From the NCBI GenBank assembly GCA_021787935.1, contig JAJYLC010000007.1, positions 1-46,323 of the forward strand: DNA of 46,323 nt, given 5' to 3'. The notes under the pieces were generated by a model. The model was given only the letters and a program-made list of their open reading frames with translations. It made no database searches and had not been told where the DNA came from. This document shows, piece by piece, positions 39,205-46,323 of the stretch. Each line of letters opens with the position of its first letter. The stretch's first letter is position 1. Origin of the DNA: Chloroflexota bacterium. GTDB lineage: Bacteria > Chloroflexota > Dehalococcoidia > SZUA-161. The position numbers and the translations under genes are program-made.

Positions 39205-40581
39205 ATGGATAAACCTTTGCGCGACCGTTTCAGTAAAGAACCCGATAAGCTGGCGAAGGGCTATACCGTCTCGGTGCCCTTCGATAAACGCCTGTATCGC
39301 CACGACATTGCAGGCTCCATAGCTCATGCCCGCATGCTCTGGAAACAGGGCATCATCCCTGATAAGGACGCCGAGCTAATCATAATGGGGCTCACTTCCA
39401 TCAGGGAGGAGATCGAGAGTGGCCAGTTCAAGTTCAAAGAGGAACTTGAAGACATCCACATGAATATCGAGGCCCGCCTCATTGAGAAGATAGGCGATAC
39501 CGGAGGCATGCTTCATACTGCCCGTTCCCGGAACGATCAGGTCGCCCTGGACATGAGGCTGTTCACCAAGGAAGCGATAAACCAGACCATCCATGGTCTC
39601 AAGGCTTTCCAGAGTGCGCTCTTAGACCTTGCCGAAGCTAATACTGGTGTGTCCATACCAGGGTATACCCATCTCCAAAAGGCACAGCCGGTTTTATTTG
39701 CACATTACCTACTCGCTTACTTCGAGATGTTCCAGCGCGACATCGAACGTCTCAAACAATGCCTCGAACGCACCGATGTCATGCCTTTGGGCAGCGGCGC
39801 TTTAGCCGGTGTGCCTTATCCCATAGACCGCAGCTCTGTGGCCAAGGAGCTGGGCTTCAGCAAGGTGAGTGCCAACAGTATGGACGCTGTTTCTGACCGC
39901 GACTTTGTCATAGAGTATCAGGCGGCAGCCAGTATAATCATGATGCACCTCTCGCGCCTGGCCGAGGAAATTGTGCTCTGGTCTACAGCCGAGTTTGGCT
40001 TCATCGAGATTGACGATGCCTTCGCCACAGGCTCAAGCATCATGCCCCAGAAGAAAAACCCCGATGTGGCTGAACTGGCGCGCGGTAAGGCGGGCAGGGT
40101 TTATGGCCATCTCCTAGCCATCCTTACCACCATGAAAGGCTTGCCCCTGTCCTATAACCGCGATTTGCAGGAAGACAAAGAGGGTCTTTTTGACTCTGTA
40201 GATACCGTGCTCGCCACGCTCGAGGTCTTCACCGCCATGATAGCTGGTTTGCACATAAATGCAGACCGTACCCACAGCGCCGCCGGGGGCAACTACAGCC
40301 TCGCCACCGACATTGCCGATTACCTGGTCAAGAAGGGCATACCCTTCCGCCAGGCTCATGCCACCGTTGGCAAACTTGTGCGCTACGCCATCGAAAACAA
40401 GAAGTCCTTGTCCGAACTTGACATAAAAGAATACAAAACGTTCAGCACTAAGTTTGAAGACGACGTAAAGTCTATCTCCGTGGAGTCCTCGTTGGTATCG
40501 CGCAATGTTCCTGGGGGAACTGCTCCGGAGCAAGTCCGGATATCGCTGGCGGCAGCGAGAAAGACGCTTAATGGCAAATAA
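39205..40581 (+). CDS. argH: Argininosuccinate lyase
   Basis: This 458-residue fumarase/aspartase superfamily enzyme carries the signature GSSIMPQKKNPD (276-287), the catalytic Ser loop. Other conserved stretches are HTARSRNDQVALDMRLF and GYTHLQKAQPVLFAHYLLAY. It releases arginine and fumarate in the final step of the pathway. Its last 11 bases overlap the start of rpe, so the two are coupled. Confidence 0.96.
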   Translation: MDKPLRDRFSKEPDKLAKGYTVSVPFDKRLYRHDIAGSIAHARMLWKQGIIPDKDAELIIMGLTSIREEIESGQFKFKEELEDIHMNIEARLIEKIGDTGGMLHTARSRNDQVALDMRLFTKEAINQTIHGLKAFQSALLDLAEANTGVSIPGYTHLQKAQPVLFAHYLLAYFEMFQRDIERLKQCLERTDVMPLGSGALAGVPYPIDRSSVAKELGFSKVSANSMDAVSDRDFVIEYQAAASIIMMHLSRLAEEIVLWSTAEFGFIEIDDAFATGSSIMPQKKNPDVAELARGKAGRVYGHLLAILTTMKGLPLSYNRDLQEDKEGLFDSVDTVLATLEVFTAMIAGLHINADRTHSAAGGNYSLATDIADYLVKKGIPFRQAHATVGKLVRYAIENKKSLSELDIKEYKTFSTKFEDDVKSISVESSLVSRNVPGGTAPEQVRISLAAARKTLNGK

Positions 40582-41251
40582 AATCAAGCTGGCCCCCTCT
40601 ATACTCTCCGCCGACTTCAGCCGGCTGGGCGAGCAGGTGGTAGAGGCTACCAGGGCAGGCGCTGATTATATACACGTAGACGTCATGGACGGGCACTTCG
40701 TGCCCAATATCACCATTGGCCCGCTGATAGTGGCGGCTATCCGCCCTCATACCCAGCTCCCTCTCGATGTGCACCTGATGATAGAATCACCGGAGAAATA
40801 CATCCAGCAGTTTGCTCAGGCTGGTGCCAATATCATTACTGTTCATGTTGAGGTATGCCCCCATTTGCATAGAGTGGTAGAATCGATAAGAGAGTTGGGA
40901 GTCAAGGCAGGAGTCTCTCTGAATCCGAGCACTCCCTTGACTGCAGTCGATGAAGTACTGCCTGCTCTCGACTTAGCGTTGTTGATGTCTGTCAACCCCG
41001 GCTTCGGGGGACAGCAGTTTATCGAAAGCACAGTTAGTAAAATCGCCCGTCTCAGACGCAAACTGGATGAGCTAGGGCTGGACACTGAGCTGGAGGTGGA
41101 CGGAGGCATTAATGCCGAGATAGCGCCCAGAGTGGCCAAGGCAGGTGCGCGAGTGTTGGTGGCAGGCGCCGCCGTATTCAACAAAAAGGAAAGTGTCTCA
41201 CAAGCATTGGAGAAGTTCAGAAAAAGCCTGGACAGGCTTGATGATGGATGA
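40571..41251 (+). CDS. rpe: Ribulose-phosphate 3-epimerase
   Basis: This 226-residue TIM-barrel enzyme interconverts ribulose 5-phosphate and xylulose 5-phosphate. It starts MANKIKLAPSILSADFSRLG and has HVDVMDGHFVPNITIGP, LDVHLMIESPEKYI, MSVNPGFGGQQFI and VDGGINAEIAP, giving all metal and phosphate ligands. ATG 40571 lies inside the last codons of argH; an upstream in-frame ATG at 40505 lies deep in argH and is rejected. It is convergent with rpmB, seven bases apart. Gene order rpe-rpmB-fakA-recG recalls the Firmicutes cluster. Confidence 0.94.
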   Translation: MANKIKLAPSILSADFSRLGEQVVEATRAGADYIHVDVMDGHFVPNITIGPLIVAAIRPHTQLPLDVHLMIESPEKYIQQFAQAGANIITVHVEVCPHLHRVVESIRELGVKAGVSLNPSTPLTAVDEVLPALDLALLMSVNPGFGGQQFIESTVSKIARLRRKLDELGLDTELEVDGGINAEIAPRVAKAGARVLVAGAAVFNKKESVSQALEKFRKSLDRLDDG

Positions 41252-41258
41252 AAGGGAG

Positions 41259-41441
41259 CTAGCCGCTAACCTTTTGCTGGGTGCGCAGGCATCTGGTGCA
41301 GATGTTAACCCGCTTCCTTTTTCCGTCTATGACAATGGTGGTCTTGCTAATATTAGGCAACCAGCGCCGCTGGGTATGGCGCTTGGAATGCGATATATTA
41401 TCTCCAACCATTGGTTCCTTTCCACACAACTCGCACTTCAA
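41259..41441 (-). CDS. rpmB: Large ribosomal subunit protein bL28
   Basis: This 60-residue protein reads MKCELCGKEPMVGDNISHSK, then RHTQRRWLPN, then IDGKRKRVNICTRCLRT. It is bL28 of the zinc-binding type, with ligands C3-x2-C6 and C48-x2-C51. The start is TTG with AGGAG seven bases upstream, and the frame stays open well beyond it, so a longer false protein is easily called. It is convergent with rpe and divergent from fakA. Confidence 0.93.
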   Translation of the reverse strand: MKCELCGKEPMVGDNISHSKRHTQRRWLPNISKTTIVIDGKRKRVNICTRCLRTQQKVSG

Positions 41442-41453
41442 CGCCTTTCTCCT

Positions 41454-41482
41454 TTGACTAAAGCTCTGTTTTCTTGTAGAAT
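41454..41482 (+). promoter_or_regulatory. Strong predicted promoter for fakA-recG-argS
   Basis: TTGACT and TAGAAT are exactly 17 bp apart, near the sigma70/SigA consensus. The transcript would start about 35 bases before the fakA ATG. Confidence 0.7.
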
Positions 41483-41491
41483 TCACTTGAA

Positions 41492-41520
41492 AATATAACA
41501 CAATCAAGCCGAGATAGCAA
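41492..41520 (-). promoter_or_regulatory. Predicted promoter for rpmB
   Basis: On the minus strand TTGCTA and TATATT are separated by 17 bp. The transcript would start about 45 bases before the rpmB TTG. It overlaps the leader of the divergent fakA transcript, so the two may interfere. Confidence 0.6.
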
Positions 41521-41525
41521 GTAAA

Positions 41526-43181
41526 ATGAAGAGAGGGCGGGAAATCAAGAAGAGTCTCGTTGTTAATAAAAAGATTCGCTGCAACGGACATGACCTGAAC
41601 GGCATGTTCAACTCTGCTACCCGCTGGCTTGAACGCAGCGCCCAGTCTATAAATGCCCTTAATGTTTTCCCCGTGCCGGATGGCGATACAGGCATCAATA
41701 TGCTCCTGACTATGCGGGCAGCTATAGACGAGGCCGGCCGCAGCGATAACGGGAGTGCAACAGTGGTCGCCCAAGCGATAGCCAGGGGTTCCCTTATGGG
41801 AGCCCGTGGGAACAGCGGCGTAATCTTATCCCAGATATTCCGGGGGCTGGCACACGGTCTTGACGGTAAACGCACTTTCACCGCCCATGATTTCGCCAAT
41901 GCCCTTACTAAGTCAGCCGACTTCGCCTATAAAGGGGTAACCAAGCCTGTGGAAGGAACCATCCTCACCGTCATACGCGAAGCTGCGGCTGCTGCTCAGG
42001 CCAAGAGTTCCTTAAACAACACTGACATGTTGGCAGTTATGGAGTCGGTTGTCGAAGAGGCCAAAGCCTCCGTGGCGAGGACGCCTTCTTTGCTGCCGGT
42101 GTTGCGCCAGGCCGGGGTGGTGGATGCAGGAGGACAAGGGCTTTACATCGTATTTGAAGGCGCCCTTCGCTACCTGCGAGGCGATACGGTGGAGGCCGAG
42201 CCCACAGAGACTGCATCGCCGCTGGCGGCCCCGATTATCTCTACCCCGAAGAAAGCGGAAGAGGTCCAATACGGATACTGCACGGAGTTCCTGCTCCATG
42301 GCAAAGGCCTCAATCCCGAAGCTATAAGAGAGAAGCTAATCACCCTCGGCGAATCGGTTCTGGTAGTTGGGGATGAATCTATGATAAGAGTCCACCTCCA
42401 TACTTTTGACCCCGGGACTGCCTTGAGCTACGCTTCTGCTTTAGGTAACCTGCAGCAGGTGAAAGTGGAGAATATGGACGATCAGCATCAGGACTTCCTC
42501 GCGGCCAAACCACAGCAGCCGATAGGTGATGTCTCCACCATCGCTGTAGCCTCGGGAGAGGGGCTTATCCAGGTATTCTACAGCGTCGGAGCAACGATAG
42601 TCGTCTCCGGCGGCCAGACCATGAACCCCAGCGTCCAGGAGCTTCTGCAGGCAGTGGAATCGGTTTACTCAGACAAGGTTATCATCCTGCCCAACAACGC
42701 TAATATCGTTATGGCAGCGCGCCAGGTCCCGGAGTTGACCAAAAAGCAGGTCGAGGTAGTTCCCACAGAGACTATACCGCAGGGGATAGCAGCGCTCCTG
42801 GTCTTCAATTACGAAGCTGACCTTGCGACAAACGTTACTGCCATGAAGACAGCTATTTCAACTGTTCACAGCGGCGAGATCACCACCGCAGTGAGATCGA
42901 TGAGTCTCGACGGCATGACTGTGAAAGAAGGGCAGGCCATTGCCTTTCTCGATGGCGAACTGGTGGTCGCGGACGATAGCATGCCGCAGGTTGTCCACAA
43001 GCTTTTGGACAGGATAGATGTTGAGAAGGCAGGATTGGTCACTATCTACTATGGGGCTGATACCGAGCAAGCCGAGGCCGAGCGCATAGGGGAATCGGTC
43101 CGGGAGAAATACCCCACCTTGGAAGTGGAAGTGGTTGCCGGCGGGCAGCCCTATTATAATTACATCATTTCTGTTGAATAA
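41526..43181 (+). CDS. fakA: DAK2-domain fatty acid kinase-like protein (FakA)
   Basis: This 551-residue protein begins with a dihydroxyacetone-kinase-2 domain. NALNVFPVPDGDTGINMLLTM (44-64) holds the metal-binding Asp52 and Asp54, and GSLMGARGNSGVILSQIFRG is the nucleotide loop. A middle domain follows, including TEFLLHGKGLNPEAIRE, and then a C-terminal DegV-like region ending VEVVAGGQPYYNYIISVE. This is the FakA/YloV layout; FakA phosphorylates acyl groups bound by FakB partners so that exogenous fatty acids enter phospholipid synthesis. No FakB gene is in the window. It is placed between rpmB and recG, as in Firmicutes. Confidence 0.9.
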   Translation: MKRGREIKKSLVVNKKIRCNGHDLNGMFNSATRWLERSAQSINALNVFPVPDGDTGINMLLTMRAAIDEAGRSDNGSATVVAQAIARGSLMGARGNSGVILSQIFRGLAHGLDGKRTFTAHDFANALTKSADFAYKGVTKPVEGTILTVIREAAAAAQAKSSLNNTDMLAVMESVVEEAKASVARTPSLLPVLRQAGVVDAGGQGLYIVFEGALRYLRGDTVEAEPTETASPLAAPIISTPKKAEEVQYGYCTEFLLHGKGLNPEAIREKLITLGESVLVVGDESMIRVHLHTFDPGTALSYASALGNLQQVKVENMDDQHQDFLAAKPQQPIGDVSTIAVASGEGLIQVFYSVGATIVVSGGQTMNPSVQELLQAVESVYSDKVIILPNNANIVMAARQVPELTKKQVEVVPTETIPQGIAALLVFNYEADLATNVTAMKTAISTVHSGEITTAVRSMSLDGMTVKEGQAIAFLDGELVVADDSMPQVVHKLLDRIDVEKAGLVTIYYGADTEQAEAERIGESVREKYPTLEVEVVAGGQPYYNYIISVE

Positions 43182-43237
43182 AACGAGTCCTAAGGCCTCC
43201 AATATATCCCCAATCTATTAGTAAGGGAAAGACTGCT

Positions 43238-45646
43238 TTGAACCAGACTATCGAGAGCTTGCGCAAAGTGCTGAAGCTGGAGCAGGCCAAAGGGTACAGC
43301 GATAAAGCCGTTATGGGAGGACTGGACAGGTTCCTGCGTAACCTGTCCCCCCCCGATAAGAAACTCTCTCGCCTGCTCTCGCCTAACTACTCGGCTCTGG
43401 ACACCGGAGCACGGGAAAGATGGATTAAGAATTTACTGGGTCAGCTTGACTCAGGAGAACTAAGAACGCAACCACAATCTGAGACTATATTACCTCTACA
43501 GAAATATCTGACCACATCAGCCAAACGTCGCGACGAACAATCCCTGGACGCTCCCATCACATCAATTAGAGGCATCAACTCAAGTCTTGCCGGCAAATTC
43601 GGCAAGCTCGGCGTAAAAACAGTTCGGGATTTGCTCTATTTCTTCCCCCGGCGCCACATGGACTACAGCCGGAGAAAGCTCATCTCGGAGCTTGAGGTGG
43701 GTGAAGAACAGACTATCGTGGCCACCGTCTGGGAAGCCGCCCAGAGGGGCCCTAGATATAGGATGCGCAACACCGAGGCCGTAGTTGGCGACGAGTCGGG
43801 CAACATAAAGGTTATCTGGTTCAACCAGCCCTATTTAGCTAAAAAGCTCACCACCAACAGCCAGATTGTGCTCAGCGGCAGGGTGGCGGAATTCCGGGGG
43901 CAGAAAGTCTTCCAATCCCCCGAGTGGGAACTCCTGGAATCCGCTGACTTGATTCATACGGGCAGGCTGGTTCCTGTCTATCCGCTGACCGCAGGGCTTT
44001 ATCCCCGGACAGTGCGCAGGATAGTCAAAGGGGCACTGGACCGCTGGCTGCCTGAACTGACCGATTTCCTTCCTGAAAGTGTGAAAAACAGTGCAGGATT
44101 GCTGCCGCTTCCTGAAGCTATTGGGCAGGCTCACTACCCCGATAGCGAGCTCAGCAAAGACCAGGCCAGGAAGCGGTTGGCTTTCGACGAGCTTTACCTC
44201 ATCCAGCTTGGAGTGCTGGCCAAGAAGCGAGACTGGCAGGAAGAGGGCATAGGAAACGCCTTCGATGTCGATAGCGGCTATCTTGAGCCATTTTTTAACT
44301 CTCTGCCTTTCCAATTGACCTCCGCCCAGATGCGCGTCCTTGCCGAGATTCAGAGCGACTTGAGCAGACCCAAACCTATGAGCAGGTTGCTGCAAGGCGA
44401 GGTCGGCAGCGGCAAGACAGTTGTAGCTACAGCAGCGATGCTGCTGGCTGCCGCCAACGGCTATCAGGCTGCACTCATGGCACCGACAGAGATCCTGGCA
44501 GAACAGCACTTCAACACTATTTGCAGCTTGTTGAGTAGAGCCGGCGGTGAATCCGGCAATGGCAGCACTGTTCGCAAATTCGCATCGATATTTTCACACC
44601 CCATCAGCGTGGGGCTTATAATAGGAGGACTCAAAGAGAGCTCCAAACAGGAGCTTCAGGAGCTTGTTTCGGCAGGGGAGATAAATTTCGTTATCGGCAC
44701 TCATGCGCTCATTCAGAAAGGAGTCAACTTCCAGAGTCTGGGGCTCTGCGTGGTCGACGAGCAACACCGCTTCGGAGTCATGCAGCGTGCTACGCTGCGC
44801 GCTAAAGGCTCCTTTCCTCATGTCCTGGTGATGAGCGCTACTCCTATTCCCCGCACCCTTGCGCTCACCCTGTACGGCGACCTTGACCTCTCAGTGCTGG
44901 ACGAGCTTCCACCCGGCAGAGTTGAGATTAAGACGAAGTTCCTCAGCCCCGAGCAGCGGCAGAAGGCTTACGATTTTGTCCGCAAACAGGTCTCCGAGGG
45001 ACGTCAGGCCTTCATTATTTGCCCCTTAATAGAGGAATCGGAGGCTATTCAGACCAAGGCGGCAATCACCGAATATGAGTATCTTTCAACAAGTGTATTC
45101 CCCGACCTGCGGCTGGGATTGCTCCACGGCCGCCTCAGCAGCGCAGATAAAGACGAGGTAATGCAGCATTTCCACAGCAACGAACTTGACATACTGGTAT
45201 CGACGCCGGTAGTAGAGGTAGGCGTGGACGTCCCCAACGCCACTGTAATGTTGATAGAAGGCGCTGACCGCTTCGGCCTGGCGCAGTTGCACCAGTTTCG
45301 CGGCCGCGTGGGCAGGGGACAACATCAGAGCTACTGTCTGCTGCTTGCTGAGACGCCCTCAGCAGAGGCTAAAGAGCGCCTTAAACTCCTTGAAAGCATA
45401 CGCAACGGCTTCAGACTGGCCGAGGAAGATTTGAGGCTCCGAGGGCCGGGAGAGTTCTTCGGCACCCGCCAGAGCGGCCTCCCTGACCTGAAGATGGCAA
45501 AGCTCTCCGACATCGAAATTCTGGAGCTTGCCCGCAGGGAAGCGATCCGTCTTTTCGAAGCCGACCCTTACCTTCAGCAGCCGGAGCACAAGCTCCTTGC
45601 CAGGGAGGTCAGCCGATTATGGAATAGCGAGGGGGAGCTAAGCTAG
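43238..45646 (+). CDS. recG: ATP-dependent DNA helicase RecG
   Basis: This 802-residue helicase reverses and resolves stalled replication forks. It has an N-terminal extension, then the wedge/OB domain (residues about 100-260: ITSIRGINSSLAGKFGKLG, TVWEAAQRGPRYRM, VSG-like LSGRVAEFRGQKV). Walker A is GEVGSGKTVV (Lys393), motif II DEQHRFG, motif III SATPIPRTLAL, and the helicase C half has RGRVGRGQHQSYCLLL. The start is TTG, with a weak AAGGGAAAG ahead. It is read from the fakA promoter, 56 bases downstream of that gene. Confidence 0.95.
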   Translation: MNQTIESLRKVLKLEQAKGYSDKAVMGGLDRFLRNLSPPDKKLSRLLSPNYSALDTGARERWIKNLLGQLDSGELRTQPQSETILPLQKYLTTSAKRRDEQSLDAPITSIRGINSSLAGKFGKLGVKTVRDLLYFFPRRHMDYSRRKLISELEVGEEQTIVATVWEAAQRGPRYRMRNTEAVVGDESGNIKVIWFNQPYLAKKLTTNSQIVLSGRVAEFRGQKVFQSPEWELLESADLIHTGRLVPVYPLTAGLYPRTVRRIVKGALDRWLPELTDFLPESVKNSAGLLPLPEAIGQAHYPDSELSKDQARKRLAFDELYLIQLGVLAKKRDWQEEGIGNAFDVDSGYLEPFFNSLPFQLTSAQMRVLAEIQSDLSRPKPMSRLLQGEVGSGKTVVATAAMLLAAANGYQAALMAPTEILAEQHFNTICSLLSRAGGESGNGSTVRKFASIFSHPISVGLIIGGLKESSKQELQELVSAGEINFVIGTHALIQKGVNFQSLGLCVVDEQHRFGVMQRATLRAKGSFPHVLVMSATPIPRTLALTLYGDLDLSVLDELPPGRVEIKTKFLSPEQRQKAYDFVRKQVSEGRQAFIICPLIEESEAIQTKAAITEYEYLSTSVFPDLRLGLLHGRLSSADKDEVMQHFHSNELDILVSTPVVEVGVDVPNATVMLIEGADRFGLAQLHQFRGRVGRGQHQSYCLLLAETPSAEAKERLKLLESIRNGFRLAEEDLRLRGPGEFFGTRQSGLPDLKMAKLSDIEILELARREAIRLFEADPYLQQPEHKLLAREVSRLWNSEGELS

Positions 45647-45648
45647 CT

Positions 45649-46323
45649 ATGCTTAAATATAAAATCGCTCGACTTCTAGAACAAGCGGCTAAAGCTGCCC
45701 AAGTGGAAGGGCTGCTTCCTGCCATAGCCTTACCCGAGGTTATTATAGAGCGCCCTCAGAACCCTGAGCACGGTGACTATTCCTCCAGCCTCCCCTTAAA
45801 GCTGGCGAAAGCAGCGCGTATGGACCCGCTGGCTATCGGCAAAACCCTGGCAGACCTGATGGCCGAGACCAAAGAGGTGGAGAGGGTATCAGTGGCGGCC
45901 CCGGGCTTTCTAAACTTCTTCCTCACCGATAAATGGCTTGCTGAGCAGGTCGAAGAGATTTTGAGCGCAGGAAAGAGCTACGGAAACCTCGCTTTAGGCA
46001 AAGGCAGCAAGGTCCAGATTGAATTCGTCAGTGTCAATCCCACCGGGCCCATCCACGTCGGGCACGGGAGAGGTGCTGTCCTCGGCAGCACCCTGGCCAA
46101 TGTGCTCAGCGCCGCCGGCTACAAGGTGGAGAGAGAATATTATGTCAATGATGCCGGCAACCAGATGGATGCCTTCTTTCGCTCCCTCTACTGCCGCTAC
46201 TCGCAGGCTCTGGGTAGGGAGTGCGAATTGCCTGCCGACGGCTACCAAGGCTACTACCCGGTGGAGCTAGCTGAAAAGATAGTCGCCGAAAAAAAGAAGA
46301 CTTTCCTCGATATGCCTTCCGAG
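45649..46323 (+). CDS. argS: Arginyl-tRNA synthetase, 5' part (cut by window end)
   Basis: The first 225 residues are present; the frame is open to the last base. It starts MLKYKIARLLEQAAKAA, the additional N-terminal domain (Add-1) with NPEHGDYSSSLPLKLAKAA. The class I HIGH motif appears as HVGHGRG (136-142) within NPTGPIHVGHGRGAVLGSTL. The KMSKS-like region lies beyond the window. GAGGGGGAG lies about ten bases before the ATG. It is probably cotranscribed with recG, two bases upstream. ArgRS charges tRNA-Arg, so the arginine biosynthesis genes and their consumer are nearly adjacent. Confidence 0.95.
   Translation, partial: MLKYKIARLLEQAAKAAQVEGLLPAIALPEVIIERPQNPEHGDYSSSLPLKLAKAARMDPLAIGKTLADLMAETKEVERVSVAAPGFLNFFLTDKWLAEQVEEILSAGKSYGNLALGKGSKVQIEFVSVNPTGPIHVGHGRGAVLGSTLANVLSAAGYKVEREYYVNDAGNQMDAFFRSLYCRYSQALGRECELPADGYQGYYPVELAEKIVAEKKKTFLDMPSE

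Noticed and set aside
40505-41251. Longer start for rpe at 40505
   Set aside because: It would lie 77 bases inside argH and add residues not seen in epimerases; MANKIKLAPSIL is the normal start.
41259-41774. 171-residue minus frame containing L28
   Set aside because: Only the last 60 codons are the ribosomal protein; the rest is antisense to fakA and the promoter region.

Overview
The window reads as a chromosomal segment of a strictly anaerobic bacterium, most likely Chloroflexota and probably class Dehalococcoidia. This is inferred from gene content and order, not from a marker tree. Pointers are the order rpe / rpmB / fakA / recG / argS next to an argBDGH cluster, a Thr/Pro-rich linker after the lipoprotein cysteine of the sugar-binding protein, oxygen-sensitive enzymes (tungsten-type aldehyde ferredoxin oxidoreductase, Fe-S flavoenzymes, ferredoxin) and many short palindromic repeats. 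I see no rRNA, tRNA, CRISPR array, prophage or transposase gene.

Layout. (1) 0.1-6.5 kb: a nitronate monooxygenase-like gene, a VOC protein, then a tight operon moaD - aor - ABC ATPase - ABC-2 permease, closed by a convergent stand-alone M41 (FtsH-type) peptidase. (2) 6.5-7.4 kb: a gene-free, repeat-rich stretch. (3) 7.4-15.5 kb, minus strand: an oxidative operon with an alkylglycerone-phosphate-synthase/GlcD-like flavoprotein, a GlpC-like Fe-S protein, a GlpA-like dehydrogenase with an N-terminal BON domain and a C-terminal [2Fe-2S] BFD domain, an FGGY kinase, an NAD/FAD oxidoreductase and a DUF1667 protein. Four of the genes overlap end to start. It resembles an anaerobic glycerol or polyol phosphate oxidation module. 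(4) 15.8-20.4 kb: an extended SDR, then an aldehyde dehydrogenase followed by a ThDP-dependent decarboxylase/synthase. The region just upstream of this pair shares a promoter-proximal element with the region upstream of moaD-aor, 15 kb away, which suggests a common aldehyde regulon. (5) 20.4-26.2 kb: small single genes, including EthD-like, dCMP deaminase, transglutaminase-like, P-loop kinase, HTH/coiled-coil, MBL hydrolase, patatin, a YfhL-type ferredoxin with no standard start codon, and a 63-residue ORF.

(6) 26.6-46.3 kb: argJ, then about 8 kb of other genes (winged-helix-like ORF, two nitroreductases, a methyltransferase, and a complete sugar ABC importer on the minus strand), then argB-argD-argG-argH-rpe. 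rpmB (L28) lies on the minus strand with a TTG start and is divergent from fakA; recG and the 5' part of argS follow. argC and argF are not in the window. ArgJ recycles the acetyl group, so with argBDGH most of the arginine pathway is covered.

The strongest leads are the shared element upstream of the two aldehyde loci, the BON fusion inside the GlpA-like operon, and the ferredoxin whose apparent initiation codon is ATA. Several families of short palindromic repeats account for much of the intergenic DNA and create false N-termini in at least one gene. All functions are from reading the sequence; no database search was run.
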